DNA of 64,000 bases from NCBI RefSeq assembly GCF_000621325.1, contig NZ_JHYQ01000007.1, positions 84,532 through 148,531 of the forward strand, read 5' to 3'. The notes beneath the pieces were generated by a model. The model ran no database searches and was not told where the DNA came from. It saw only the letters and a program-made list of their open reading frames with translations. Positions within the stretch are counted from its first letter, which is position 1, and each line of letters begins with the position of its first letter. The translations under genes were made by a program, and so were the position numbers. Origin of the DNA: Thiothrix lacustris DSM 21227 (GTDB lineage Bacteria > Pseudomonadota > Gammaproteobacteria > Thiotrichales > Thiotrichaceae). Below, piece by piece: positions 50,933 through 60,697 of this stretch.

Positions 50933-52577
50933 CCCCGCTCACCAAGGCTTTGATGGAGGCGGTAATAATATTGCCGTCGATCCCCACGCCATAGTGTTCG
51001 GCGCTGCCATTCACTGGCCGCAACTCGATGAAAGCACAGGCTTGGGCATTGCCCGCCTCGTCGCTAGCACCGATGGAACGTTCCTCGTAACTGCGCACTT
51101 GCACGCGGATACCCACCCCTTGCAAGGCATGGACTGCTGCATCAATCGGACCATTGCCTTCGCCAGTCAGCTCGTGCTGAATGCCGTTTTGCTCGATCAC
51201 CAAGCGGATACCTTGCGCCTTACCGTGCTCAAACAAATGGTGTTCGCAATAACGCACGGGCGTGGCAGTTTCCAGATACGTCGCGGTGAAAATGTTCCAG
51301 ATGTCGTTGGCGTTCACCTCGCAACCTTGCTGGTCGGTGTGGTCTTTCACCACGCTGGAAAACTCGACCTGCAAGCGGCGCGGCATGACGATGCCATAAG
51401 CACTTTCCAGCAAATAGGCAATCCCGCCTTTGCCCGACTGGCTGTTGACGCGGATCACTGAATCGTAACTGCGCCCCACGTCCGCCGGGTCAATCGGCAA
51501 GTACGGCACGTTCCAGTGCGCATCGGCTGCTTGGGCGGCAAAGCCTTTCTTGATCGCATCCTGATGCGAGCCAGAAAACGCGGTAAACACCAAGTCGCCC
51601 ACATACGGGTGACGCGGGTGGATCGGCAATTGCGTGCAATATTCCGCCGTCCGCGCCACGGCATTGATGTCGGAAAAGTCCAAACCGGGGGCAATGCCTT
51701 GGGTGTAAAGGTTCAATGCCAAGGTCACGATGTCGACGTTGCCGGTGCGTTCGCCACTGCCGAACAAGCAACCTTCTACCCGGTCAGCGCCTGCTAATAA
51801 GGCCAATTCCGTCGCTGCCACTGCCGTGCCTCGGTCATTGTGCGGGTGCACGCTGAGGATCACGCTGTCGCGGCGAGCCAGTTCGCGGTGCATCCATTCA
51901 ATTTGGTCGGCGTACACATTCGGGGTGGACATTTCGACCGTGGCGGGCAGGTTGATAATCACCGGCCTGTCGGGGGTTGCGCCCCACGTCTCTGTTACCG
52001 CGTCACACACGTCGCGGGCGAAATCCAGTTCGGTGGCGCTGAAGGTTTCCGGGCTGTATTCGAGCACCCATTCGGTTTCCGGCTGTGCTTCGGCCAAGTG
52101 TTTGATCAACGCTACCGCAGACACTGCCATGCCCAACACGTCCGCTTTGCTCATGTGAAACACGCTGTCGCGGAACGGTTGGGAGGTGGCATTGTACACA
52201 TGCACAATCGCCCGACGTGCGCCGCGTAAGGATTCCATCGTGCGACGGATCAGGTGTTCCCGCGCTTGCGTCAACACTTCGATGGTAACATCGGCGGGGA
52301 TGTGCTGGCCTTCGATCAATTCGCGCACGAAATCAAAATCGGTTTGCGAGGCGGAAGGGAACGCCACTTCGATTTCCTTGAAACCAATCTGACACAGGGT
52401 GTGGAACATGCGCCGTTTGCGCTCGGCATTCATCGGCTCGAACAGGGCTTGATTGCCGTCACGCAAGTCGGTGCTCATCCAGATCGGTGGCTGAGTAAGG
52501 GTGCGGCTCGGCCATTGCCGGTCAGTCAAGGCGACTGGCGGGAAGGGGCGGTATTTGGTGGCCGGATTCGTCAACAT
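50907..52577 (-). CDS. leuA: 2-isopropylmalate synthase LeuA
   Basis: First enzyme of leucine synthesis, 556 residues, of the long form (IPMS type 2, as in actinobacteria and many proteobacteria). The catalytic barrel starts [17 protein letters not shown] and includes the metal-binding [11 protein letters not shown] and [16 protein letters not shown]-terminal LeuA allosteric domain follows (about 420-556), which senses leucine. No leader peptide or attenuator is obvious upstream. It is a single gene. Confidence 0.95.
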   Translation of the reverse strand: MLTNPATKYRPFPPVALTDRQWPSRTLTQPPIWMSTDLRDGNQALFEPMNAERKRRMFHTLCQIGFKEIEVAFPSASQTDFDFVRELIEGQHIPADVTIEVLTQAREHLIRRTMESLRGARRAIVHVYNATSQPFRDSVFHMSKADVLGMAVSAVALIKHLAEAQPETEWVLEYSPETFSATELDFARDVCDAVTETWGATPDRPVIINLPATVEMSTPNVYADQIEWMHRELARRDSVILSVHPHNDRGTAVAATELALLAGADRVEGCLFGSGERTGNVDIVTLALNLYTQGIAPGLDFSDINAVARTAEYCTQLPIHPRHPYVGDLVFTAFSGSHQDAIKKGFAAQAADAHWNVPYLPIDPADVGRSYDSVIRVNSQSGKGGIAYLLESAYGIVMPRRLQVEFSSVVKDHTDQQGCEVNANDIWNIFTATYLETATPVRYCEHHLFEHGKAQGIRLVIEQNGIQHELTGEGNGPIDAAVHALQGVGIRVQVRSYEERSIGASDEAGNAQACAFIELRPVNGSAEHYGVGIDGNIITASIKALVSGVNRNASAL

Positions 52578-52815
52578 GGCAATCTGCTCCTGTAAGTGAT
52601 ACCGATAGATTAAGGCAAAGCGTGTGGCAGGGGATTGCGTTTTGAAGCCCGATAACTCGATTTATTGATAGAATGTTGCTTTAAATTAAGATTTATTGGT
52701 GTTTTATGCCTATTTGGAATGAACATCTGCATCACGCCGAACATGCCCCCTCTTGTTGCTGCTATATTCGTGATCTATCCGCACCACGCGGTAGCTAATG
52801 GCAGGGGCATGGTCA

Positions 52816-55800
52816 ATGGGCAGCAACAATACCAACTTTGGTTTTCTCAAGCATCACGATGCATTATTGGCGCGTTTGGCAGAAACCGCTGAAAGCTGCT
52901 TCGTTCCCGACCCCAATACCACCCTGATCAAAATGCGCCAACTCGGTGAAGCCCTCGCGCAAACGCTAGCGGCACGGGTGGGCGTAGCCTTTGGGCAGGA
53001 CATCAAGCAAATCGACCTGCTGCGCGACCTCGATGACACCCTGCGGCTTGACCCGCGTATCAAGGATGCTTTCCACACCCTGCGCAAACTGGGCAACGCC
53101 GCCAACCACGACATCACCTCCAGCAACCACCGCGACGCTTTGCAAGCCTTGCAGGTCGGCTATGCGCTCAGTGCGTGGTATCACCAGGCGTTTGGCGGTG
53201 ACAAGGCCAAAGGTTTCAAGCCCGGCGCTTATGTCAAACCACCAGACCCCTCGGCAGAGGTGCGCCAATTGGAAGCCGCCTTCAATGAGCTGCAACGCCA
53301 GCAAAAAACAGCGGCAGAACGGCTGGAAGTCGCCGAACAGCTCAAGCAGATTGAAGTTGAAAAAGCCGCAGCCGAACGCAAACGTGCCGAACAAATGGCC
53401 GCAGAAAGCCAAATTTGGGAAGCACTGGCGGCTGAAAATGAAACCCGGCTGGCGGCCTTGCAAGCGGAAATGGCGGCTGCCAATACCGCCTACAAAACCC
53501 GCTTTGAACAACAGGATCAGCAAGCCCAGGCCGCCGAAATTGCCCGCGTCGAAAAGTCAGTGTTCCAGCTCAGCGAAGCCGAAACCCGCGTGTTGATCGA
53601 CCAGCAACTCAACGAAGCCGGTTGGCAGGCCGATAGCGTCAACCTGCGCCATGCCAAAGGTGCACGCCCGCTCGCCAATGAGAACCGCGCCATTGCCGAA
53701 TGGCCGACCGCTTCCGGCCCAGCGGATTACGTGCTGTTCATGGGGCTAACGCCGGTGGCGGTGATCGAGGCGAAAAAGAGCGCCAAAAATGTTTACAGCG
53801 CCATCGACCAAGCCAAGCGTTACGTGAACGGTCTGGATGTTTCCGTGCCGCTGGTCTTCGCCACCAATGGCCGCCCTTACCTCAAGCAACTGGAGCAGGA
53901 AAGCGGCATCTGGTTTCTGGATGTGCGTGACACCGCCAACCGCCGCAAAGCGTTGAAAGGCTGGTACAGCCCGCATGAAATCAAGACCTTTCTGCGCCAG
54001 ACCCCGCAACAGGCCGAGGTCGCGTTGGACAACATGGGGTTTGATTACGACCTGAAATTACGCGATTACCAGATTGCCGCTATCAAATCGGTCGAAACCG
54101 CCATCAAGCAAGGCAAGGATAAAGCCCTGATCGCCATGGCGACCGGCACCGGCAAAACCAAAACCGCGATTGCGCTGGTGTACCGCTTGCTCAAGTCAGA
54201 GCGTTTCCGGCGCATTCTGTTTCTGGTTGACCGTGCCGCACTGGGCGAACAAACCGCCAATGATTTCAAGGAAGTGCGGCTAGAAAACCTGAATACCTTC
54301 GCCGACACCTTTGGCCTGATGACGCTGGATGATAAACAACCTGCCGACGACACCAAGGTGCATGTCGCCACGGTGCAAGGGCTGGTGAAGCGCATCCTCT
54401 ATCCGGGCGATAACGACAGCAAGCCGGGTGTCGGGCAGTACGACTGCATCATTGTCGATGAATGCCATCGCGGTTATTTGCTGGATCGGGAATTGAGCGA
54501 CACCGAAATCCTGTTCCGTAACCAGAAAGATTACCAGTCCAAATACCGCAGCGTGATTGATTACTTCGACGCCTTCAAGATTGGTCTGACCGCCACGCCT
54601 GCGCTGCATACCACTGATATTTTCGACGCGCCGGTCTTCAGTTACACCTACCCGGAAGCGGTGCTGGATGGCTACCTCAATGACCATTTACCACCGATCC
54701 GGGTACACACCAAGCTGGCGGAACAGGGTATCCATTACGGCGTGAATGAGGAGGTGCAGGTGTACAAGGCGGACAGCCATACGCTGGAAACCTATAACAC
54801 CCCGGATGAGCTGGACTTCGACATTACCGAATTCAACCGCCGGGTGATTGCGCCCAACTTCACCAAAGTGATCACGCAATGGCTGATTGAAAGCGATGCC
54901 ATCGACCCGTATTCACAGGCCAAGACGCTGATTTTCTGCGTGACCGACAAGCACGCCGACGAGGTGGTGGAAGCGCTCAAGGAAGCTTGCACCCACTACC
55001 ATGGCGAAGTCGATGATGATGCCATCCAGAAAATCACCGGGGCGAGTGACAAGCCGCTGGATAAAATCCGTGCCTACAAAAACGACCGCTTGCCGAATAT
55101 TGCGGTGACGGTGGATTTGCTGACCACAGGTGTGGATGTTCCCAGCATCAGCAATCTGGTGTTTTTACGCCGGGTGAACAGCCGCATCCTGTTTGAGCAA
55201 ATGCTGGGGCGGGCGACGCGGCTGTGCCCGGAAATCGGCAAAGGCCCGTTCCGTATTTACGACGCAGTGGACATTTACAAGCAGCTCGAAGACGTGAACA
55301 CCATGAAGCCGGTCGTCACCAAGGTGGACATCAATTTTGGGACGCTGGAACAGGAAATGCGCCGCGACGATGAACCCGCTTTGCAGGAGCTGGCGAAACG
55401 CCAATTCATCGCCAAATTGCAGGTGAAGAAAAACTTCCTCAGCGAGACGCAGGCCAGCCAGTTTGAAACCATCGTCGGGCAGTCGCCCACCGATTTCGCC
55501 AAGGCACTCAAAGCGATGCCGCCGCAACAGGTCGCCGCGTGGTTTACCCAACACCCCGGCTTGGGTGAGCTGCTCGACAGGAAAGTGCAGGGCAGTGGCA
55601 ATCGCCCCGCCGTGGTGATTTCCAGCCATGAGGATGAGGTCATTGCGGTCACTACCGGCTATGGCGATGGGCAAAAGCCGGAAGATTACCTGCAAGCTTT
55701 CAACGATTTCATCAAGGCCAACGGCAACCGCATGGTAGCGCTGCAAACCGTGGTGCAAAAGCCGTGGGAACTGAGCCGCGCCGATTTGAAAGTGCTGGCG

Positions 55801-56175
55801 GTGGAACTGGAGCGTAACCATTTCCGCGAACAGGATTTGCAAACCGCCTGGAACGAAGTGAAAAGCGAAGACATCGCCGCGCGCATTATCGGTTTCATCC
55901 GTCAGGCAGCACTCGGCGAGGCGCTGATTCCGTGGGAACAGCGTGTCGATCAGGCACTGGCAAAAATGCTGGCGCAACAGCCGTGGAAAACCCCGCAAAA
56001 GCAATGGCTGGAACTGATCGCCAAGCAGATGAAAGCCAACCTGATCGTCGATGAAGCGGTGCTGGATCAGGGCGTTTTCAAGCACCAGTTTGGCGGTATC
56101 AAACGCGCCAACAAGCTGTTTGACGAGCCGGTGGGCGCGGTGTTGCAACGCTTTAATCGGGCGTTGTGGGGGTGA
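52816..56175 (+). CDS. hsdR: Type I restriction enzyme, HsdR subunit
   Basis: Motor and nuclease subunit of 1119 residues. I start at the ATG at 52816 because AGGGG lies 8 bp upstream; an ATG at 52798 lacks this. A DUF4145-like domain (1-150) and a coiled coil rich in Ala, Glu and Gln (about 150-245) come first. The PD-(D/E)XK site is GPADYVLFMGLTPVAVIEAKKSA. The helicase has Walker A ATGTGKT (442-448), DECH (548-551), GLTATPALHT and the motif VI region QMLGRATRLCP. It translocates and cuts unmodified DNA with HsdM and HsdS, encoded 1.7 and 4.5 kb downstream. Confidence 0.95.
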   Translation: MGSNNTNFGFLKHHDALLARLAETAESCFVPDPNTTLIKMRQLGEALAQTLAARVGVAFGQDIKQIDLLRDLDDTLRLDPRIKDAFHTLRKLGNAANHDITSSNHRDALQALQVGYALSAWYHQAFGGDKAKGFKPGAYVKPPDPSAEVRQLEAAFNELQRQQKTAAERLEVAEQLKQIEVEKAAAERKRAEQMAAESQIWEALAAENETRLAALQAEMAAANTAYKTRFEQQDQQAQAAEIARVEKSVFQLSEAETRVLIDQQLNEAGWQADSVNLRHAKGARPLANENRAIAEWPTASGPADYVLFMGLTPVAVIEAKKSAKNVYSAIDQAKRYVNGLDVSVPLVFATNGRPYLKQLEQESGIWFLDVRDTANRRKALKGWYSPHEIKTFLRQTPQQAEVALDNMGFDYDLKLRDYQIAAIKSVETAIKQGKDKALIAMATGTGKTKTAIALVYRLLKSERFRRILFLVDRAALGEQTANDFKEVRLENLNTFADTFGLMTLDDKQPADDTKVHVATVQGLVKRILYPGDNDSKPGVGQYDCIIVDECHRGYLLDRELSDTEILFRNQKDYQSKYRSVIDYFDAFKIGLTATPALHTTDIFDAPVFSYTYPEAVLDGYLNDHLPPIRVHTKLAEQGIHYGVNEEVQVYKADSHTLETYNTPDELDFDITEFNRRVIAPNFTKVITQWLIESDAIDPYSQAKTLIFCVTDKHADEVVEALKEACTHYHGEVDDDAIQKITGASDKPLDKIRAYKNDRLPNIAVTVDLLTTGVDVPSISNLVFLRRVNSRILFEQMLGRATRLCPEIGKGPFRIYDAVDIYKQLEDVNTMKPVVTKVDINFGTLEQEMRRDDEPALQELAKRQFIAKLQVKKNFLSETQASQFETIVGQSPTDFAKALKAMPPQQVAAWFTQHPGLGELLDRKVQGSGNRPAVVISSHEDEVIAVTTGYGDGQKPEDYLQAFNDFIKANGNRMVALQTVVQKPWELSRADLKVLAVELERNHFREQDLQTAWNEVKSEDIAARIIGFIRQAALGEALIPWEQRVDQALAKMLAQQPWKTPQKQWLELIAKQMKANLIVDEAVLDQGVFKHQFGGIKRANKLFDEPVGAVLQRFNRALWG

Positions 56176-56221
56176 AATTCTGCTACAATCAAACCTCTGA
56201 TTTTCATTGCATGATGCCTGT

Positions 56222-57049
56222 ATGAATAACCCTTCCTACGCTTTCCAAACCTCGCCGCTGCTGACCACCAAGCTGGTGGCGATTGATGCCGTATTAGCGG
56301 AAACCCAGCCGTTGCGGGCACAAAAGCCGGATCGCTGGGGAGCCATCCAGCAGAAATTGCGTGCCGAATGGACGTATGACAGTAATGCCATCGAAGGCAG
56401 TACCCTGACGCTAGGCGAAACCATTTTCTTTTTGCAGGAAGGTCTGACGATTGAGGGGAAACCGTTCAAGGACTTTCTGGATGCCCGCAACCACGCCGAA
56501 GCCATTGATCTGTTGTTCGATGTGATCGCGCAGAAACGCAGCATCAGCCCAGGTTTGATTAAGGAAATTAACGCGCTTTTGCTGGCGGGCGTTCAATCGA
56601 CGCCTGCGTTGGCTAGTGATGGTCGGCGCGTACAAAAGCCCGCCACCCCGGGGCAGTACAAATCCCAGCCGAATCATGTCTTGCAGCAGGATGGCTCCAT
56701 CCACCATTACATTGAGCCATTACAGGTTCCGCTGGAAATGCAGCAGTTGTGTGATTGGGTCAATGTTAATCTGGGGCAGCTTCATGCCGTGCTGGTGGCG
56801 GGTGTGGCGCATTACAATATGGTGCGGATTCACCCCTTCGATGACGGTAACGGACGCGGGGCGCGGATATTGATGAACCTGATCCTGTTGATGCAGGGTT
56901 ACACGCCGGTAATTGTGCGCAATGCCAAACGGCGGATTTACCTGCAAACGCTGGCAACCGCCGATGGTGGCGATATAGAGCCGTTTTTACTGTTTATGGC
57001 CGATTCCATGCTGGAAACCCAGCAGATGATCGTTGCCGAATTGCGTTAA
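56222..57049 (+). CDS. Fic-domain AMPylase (class II)
   Basis: Protein of 275 residues, starting at the ATG at 56222. The active motif HPFDDGNGRGAR is intact, and an N-terminal inhibitory motif SNAIEGS is present, so activity should be self-restrained. The family is the Fic/DUF4172-like group (KLRAEWTYDSNAIEGSTLTLGE; the block PGQYKSQPNHV). No winged helix is visible at the C-terminus. It sits 46 bp after hsdR and probably in the same transcript. A role in the restriction island is unknown. Confidence 0.9.
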   Translation: MNNPSYAFQTSPLLTTKLVAIDAVLAETQPLRAQKPDRWGAIQQKLRAEWTYDSNAIEGSTLTLGETIFFLQEGLTIEGKPFKDFLDARNHAEAIDLLFDVIAQKRSISPGLIKEINALLLAGVQSTPALASDGRRVQKPATPGQYKSQPNHVLQQDGSIHHYIEPLQVPLEMQQLCDWVNVNLGQLHAVLVAGVAHYNMVRIHPFDDGNGRGARILMNLILLMQGYTPVIVRNAKRRIYLQTLATADGGDIEPFLLFMADSMLETQQMIVAELR

Positions 57050-57164
57050 GACAATCTCACAAACGCACCACTATCCTGCTTGAGGGGGCGGTCGGTGATG
57101 GTGTGGTGTCAGCGGGAAATATGCTAAAATGGAGACGTTTCCTGACATGAATGAAGGTCGTGTG

Positions 57165-57344
57165 ATGCTGACTGATGAACAAAAAAGTGTTTACTTTAAC
57201 GCCACCCGCAATCGCAACTATCGTGCTAGTTTGCGGTTGGAAGGTTTTAAGGTACAGCCAGAGAAAGAGATTGACCTTGATACGCTAACACGCCAGCAAC
57301 TGTTGCAGCGCATCCAGCAAATCAAGGCGCGGTATGCCGGATAA
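57165..57344 (+). CDS. yhfG: YhfG-like antitoxin of a Fic toxin
   Basis: Small protein of 59 residues, MLTDEQKSVYFNATRNRNYRA at the start, then SLRLEGFKV. It matches YhfG of E. coli, which sits just before fic, in both sequence pattern and position. I chose the ATG at 57165 (AAGG upstream, start like YhfG); ATGs at 57129 and 57147 would add residues. Its end overlaps the following fic gene by 11 bp. Because that fic is broken, the antitoxin is now probably an orphan. Confidence 0.8.
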   Translation: MLTDEQKSVYFNATRNRNYRASLRLEGFKVQPEKEIDLDTLTRQQLLQRIQQIKARYAG

Positions 57345-57851
57345 GTATGGCATAGCCAACGATCCGGCTTGTTATCCCGACAGTTCTGTCTTGATCAATA
57401 AGCTGGGTATTCATGATGCGGAAGAACTGGATGAGGTAGAAAAAACCCTTACCGAATCCAGAGCTGCGTTGTTTGAGCCGGATTTCACAGCATTCGATTT
57501 GCCAAGTTTGCAAGCTATCCATTATCACTTGTTTCAGGATATTTACGCTTGGGCGGGTGAGTTGCGCACGGTCGATATTAGCAAGGGTAATACGCGTTTT
57601 TGCAGTGCGGCCTATATCGAAACGGAAGCGAACAAGCTACTGAAAAAACTGGAAAAAGCACAGTATCTTGTCGGGCTGCCGCAGGCATCTGTGGTTGCGC
57701 AGTTGGCAGATTACTGGCAATTAATGCCGGGTATGGTTTGGATTGGTCGTTAGTTGGGCAAGACGAATGGGTTCAGGCGAATATTGCGGGTTATATAGGC
57801 GATTTACAGCCCTTGCAGACACTGTTCATGCGCATTATCACCATTATTTAA
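57334..57851 (+). pseudogene. fic: fic toxin gene with its active-site motif deleted
   Basis: The frame from 57334 follows E. coli-type Fic closely: MPDKYGIANDPACYPDSSVL, then DIYAWAGELRTVDISKGNTRF and QLADYWQL up to about 57723. The next expected part, the helix with HPFxxGNGR, is absent. The sequence resumes in another frame with AGYGLDWSLVGQDEWVQANI and the normal Fic tail, ending at 57851. So an internal deletion of very roughly 25 codons, out of frame, has removed the catalytic loop. The frame as written ends early at 57753. The product cannot be an AMPylase. Confidence 0.85.
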
Positions 57852-57870
57852 TATCTAACGGAAACTCCCC

Positions 57871-59397
57871 ATGAGCACTCAAGATCTCGTCGCCAAACTC
57901 TGGAATCTGTGTAACCTGTTGCGCGATGATGGCGTGACTTACCACGAATACATCAACGAGCTGACCTATCTGGTATTCCTGAAAATGGTGGATGAAACCG
58001 GGCAGGAAGAACACATCCCCGCCGGTTTCCGCTGGTCTGATTTGGAAGGCTATAACGCCGCGACCCGTTTGGAGGCGTATAAAAAACTGCTGATCCACCT
58101 TGGTTCGCACGGTTCGCTGATTACCAAGGCGATTTACGCGAATGCCAGCACCGTGATCCGCAAGCCTGCCACGCTCAATAAGCTGGTGTCGGAAATCGAC
58201 AAGCTCGACTGGTACAGCGCCAAGGCGGAAGGGCTGGGCGATATGTACGAGGGGTTGCTGGAGATCAATGCGGGGGAAAAGAAATCCGGCGCGGGGCAAT
58301 ATTTCACCCCACGGGTGTTGATCAATGCGATGGTCGAGCTGATGAAGCCGCAGCTTGCCGATGTGATTGTTGACCCGACGGCGGGGACAGGCGGCTTTCT
58401 GATCAGTGCGCACCATTACATTATCGAGCATAACGATGTGGCATCGCTGGATGAAATCGCTTACGACAACTACCAGCACAAGACCTTTTTCGGCATGGAA
58501 CTGGTGCCGGATACCCGCCGTCTGGCGATGATGAATCTGATGCTGCACGATCTGGCGGTGGATGATCAGCACGCGGGTATTTTGTTTGGCGACACCCTTT
58601 CCAATGAAGGGCGGGCGTTGCCTGCGGCGAGTTTGATTCTGGCGAATCCGCCGTTTGGCACCAAGCAGGGCGGGGGCGTGCCGACGCGGGATGATTTGGT
58701 GCATTACACTTCCAACAAGCAACTGGCGTTTTTGCACCTGATGTATTTGCGGATGCTGAAACCCGGTGGGCGGGCGGCGGTGGTATTGCCGGATAATGTG
58801 CTGTTTGAGAGTGGCATGGGGCGCACGATCCGCAGGGATTTGATGGAAAAATGCAACCTGCACACGATTTTGCGGCTGCCGACCGGGATTTTTTACGCGG
58901 CGGGGGTGAAAACCAATGTGCTGTTTTTCTCCAAACCGGCGGATGTGCGTCAGGACAAGGGCAATACGCAGAACGTGTGGGTGTACGATTTGCGGGCGAA
59001 TATGCCGCAATTTGGCAAGCGCACAGTGTTCAGCCCCAGCCATCTGGCGGAGTTTTACCGCGCCGTCGGCGACGATTTGACGGTGGTGGATGAGGCGGCG
59101 CGGCAAGCGTTTGTGGCAGGCCACCCTGACGGTGTGGAGGGCTGCCGGATGCGTTGTTTCAGCCGGGAAGCGATTGCCGCCAAAGACGATTCGCTCGATC
59201 TGGCGTGGATACGCGACGACAGCACCGAAGACAGCGCCAACCTGCCTGAACCTGATGTGCTGATCAGCGCTGCGTTGGAAGAAATGGCGGGGGCGATGAG
59301 CGAATTACAGGCGATTCTGGTGGAGTTGGGGGTGGCTGAAGACAGCTCATTGCAGCCCGTCGCTTGCACTGCTACTCTCGAAGCATGGCAAGTATAG
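57871..59397 (+). CDS. hsdM: Type I modification methyltransferase, HsdM subunit
   Basis: Adenine methyltransferase of 508 residues. The N-terminal HsdM domain starts MSTQDLVAKLWNLCNLLRDDGVTYHEYINELTYLVFLKM. The SAM motif is DPTAGTGGF (168-176) and the catalytic motif IV NPPF (259-262), with AGQYFTPR before them. It acts with HsdS to methylate the target, and its C-terminal helices contact HsdS. It lies 19 bp after the broken fic. Confidence 0.95.
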   Translation: MSTQDLVAKLWNLCNLLRDDGVTYHEYINELTYLVFLKMVDETGQEEHIPAGFRWSDLEGYNAATRLEAYKKLLIHLGSHGSLITKAIYANASTVIRKPATLNKLVSEIDKLDWYSAKAEGLGDMYEGLLEINAGEKKSGAGQYFTPRVLINAMVELMKPQLADVIVDPTAGTGGFLISAHHYIIEHNDVASLDEIAYDNYQHKTFFGMELVPDTRRLAMMNLMLHDLAVDDQHAGILFGDTLSNEGRALPAASLILANPPFGTKQGGGVPTRDDLVHYTSNKQLAFLHLMYLRMLKPGGRAAVVLPDNVLFESGMGRTIRRDLMEKCNLHTILRLPTGIFYAAGVKTNVLFFSKPADVRQDKGNTQNVWVYDLRANMPQFGKRTVFSPSHLAEFYRAVGDDLTVVDEAARQAFVAGHPDGVEGCRMRCFSREAIAAKDDSLDLAWIRDDSTEDSANLPEPDVLISAALEEMAGAMSELQAILVELGVAEDSSLQPVACTATLEAWQV

Positions 59398-59410
59398 GCA
59401 GGAGGTACGC

Positions 59411-59989
59411 ATGGCTCAGGCACTGAAATACGATTTTACCCCGCTGGAAGACTATCTCGCGGGTGAGCGTGATGTGGACATACGCAGCGAATATGTAGAC
59501 GGGCTAATTTACGCCATGGCAGGGGCAAGCGAAACCCATAACACCATTGCCATGAGTTTTGCCTCCGCCATTGATAACGGCCTGAAAGACGGCTGCCGTG
59601 TTTGGCAATCGGATATGAAGGTGGTGATCCAGCATAACGGGCAACGCTTCAGCTATTACCCTGACATTATGGCCGCTTGCGGGGAAAATACCGATGACCC
59701 CTATGTTCGCACCAACCCTGTCCTGATTGTGGAAGTCCTCTCTGACAGCACGGAACGTACCGACCTGAAAGAGAAGTTCGACAACTACATCAGCATCCCA
59801 AGCCTGCTGGAATATGTGGTGGTGTCGCAGGATGTCCCCTTGGTGCGCTTGTGGCGGCGGCGTACCTCATGGGAGCGGGAAGCATACCGGGCGGGTGAAG
59901 TGTTCCGGCTGGAATCCGTGGCGCTGGATGTGCCCGTGGAGCATATTTACCGGCGGGTACGTAAAGAAGTGGGGCTGGATGTCGGGTAA
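59411..59989 (+). CDS. Uma2-family PD-(D/E)XK endonuclease-like protein
   Basis: Protein of 192 residues with ribosome site AGGAGG. The Uma2 (DUF820) signature is visible: FTPLEDYLAGERDVDIRSEYVDGLIYAMAG, the catalytic YYPDIMAAC and PVLIVEVLSDSTERTDLKEKFDNY with Asp and Glu-x-Val in place. The family is very common in cyanobacteria and some filamentous sulfur bacteria, and its role is unsettled. It sits 13 bp after hsdM within the restriction operon. Confidence 0.9.
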   Translation: MAQALKYDFTPLEDYLAGERDVDIRSEYVDGLIYAMAGASETHNTIAMSFASAIDNGLKDGCRVWQSDMKVVIQHNGQRFSYYPDIMAACGENTDDPYVRTNPVLIVEVLSDSTERTDLKEKFDNYISIPSLLEYVVVSQDVPLVRLWRRRTSWEREAYRAGEVFRLESVALDVPVEHIYRRVRKEVGLDVG

Positions 59990-60039
59990 ACGAATCTACA
60001 ATGTTCAGGTAACAGCGTTGTTAACAGGAGGTGTATGCG

Positions 60040-60291
60040 ATGAGTACACAAACGGTTGAAAATATTCTTCATGCAGCAGAGAACTTGAGTTTCAGTGAAC
60101 AACTGACACTGATTCAGCGTTTGCTGGATGGTTTGCGGAAAACGCCCAAGCCTTTGGTGCACAGGGGGAATTTGTCAGTCCAACAACGCTTGCAACAAGT
60201 GTTGGCAACACCCGCACGGCGCAAGCTGAAATCGCTGGAACTGGATACCCGTGGTTTCCGGTTCAATCGGGAAGAAGCCAATGAGCGCTAG
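60040..60291 (+). CDS. Antitoxin of a PIN-type toxin-antitoxin pair
   Basis: Protein of 83 residues, starting at the ATG at 60040, 8 bp after AGGAGG. The first 40 residues are helical (VENILHAAENLSFSEQLTLIQRLLDGL); the tail RKLKSLELDTRGFRFNREEAN is basic then acidic, as expected for a part that wraps the toxin. The family is not named with certainty. Its 11-bp overlap with the PIN gene supports the antitoxin call. Confidence 0.78.
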   Translation: MSTQTVENILHAAENLSFSEQLTLIQRLLDGLRKTPKPLVHRGNLSVQQRLQQVLATPARRKLKSLELDTRGFRFNREEANER

Positions 60292-60697
60292 GCCGTTTTT
60301 TCTCGATACCAATATCCTGATTTATGCGAATACCACCCAGGATGAAGCCAAGAAGGTGGTTGCCCAGCGCTTGGTGACATCAGGAGAGGCGATGAGCAGT
60401 GCGCAAACCCTGAATGAATTTTGTAATGTATTGCGCCGTAAATTTCCCGATAAATTTGGCGAGGTTGAGGCGGTTTTGCAGGATATTCAAGCTGATGTGG
60501 ACATCGTGCCACTCACTGCGGAAATGACAAGGCAAGCCGTTGCCCTCTCCAAACGTTATCTGTTGAGTTTTTATGATAGCTTGATTCTGGCTGCTGCTTC
60601 TGAATATGGGTGTAGTGCGGTTTTAAGCGAAGATTTACAGCACGGTTTTAAGCTAGAAACGGGGTTGGTGGTTATCAATCCATTTCTTGAGGCGTGA
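60281..60697 (+). CDS. PIN-domain toxin (ribonuclease)
   Basis: Protein of 138 residues from the ATG at 60281. The PIN active-site acids are in place: PFFLDTNILIYA (first Asp), SAQTLNEFCNVLRRKF (Glu), SFYDSLILAAA (Asp) and VLSEDLQHG (Glu/Asp). VapC-like toxins cut tRNA or rRNA. The gene directly abuts hsdS, with no spacer between its stop and the next ATG, so its expression is tied to the restriction operon. Confidence 0.9.
   Translation: MSARPFFLDTNILIYANTTQDEAKKVVAQRLVTSGEAMSSAQTLNEFCNVLRRKFPDKFGEVEAVLQDIQADVDIVPLTAEMTRQAVALSKRYLLSFYDSLILAAASEYGCSAVLSEDLQHGFKLETGLVVINPFLEA

Noticed and set aside
55165..56148. Minus-strand frame of 327 codons
   Set aside because: Shadow of the hsdR C-terminal part; no recognisable family.
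57844..59124. Minus-strand frame of 426 codons
   Set aside because: Antisense of hsdM, rich in His and Arg as expected for a shadow frame.
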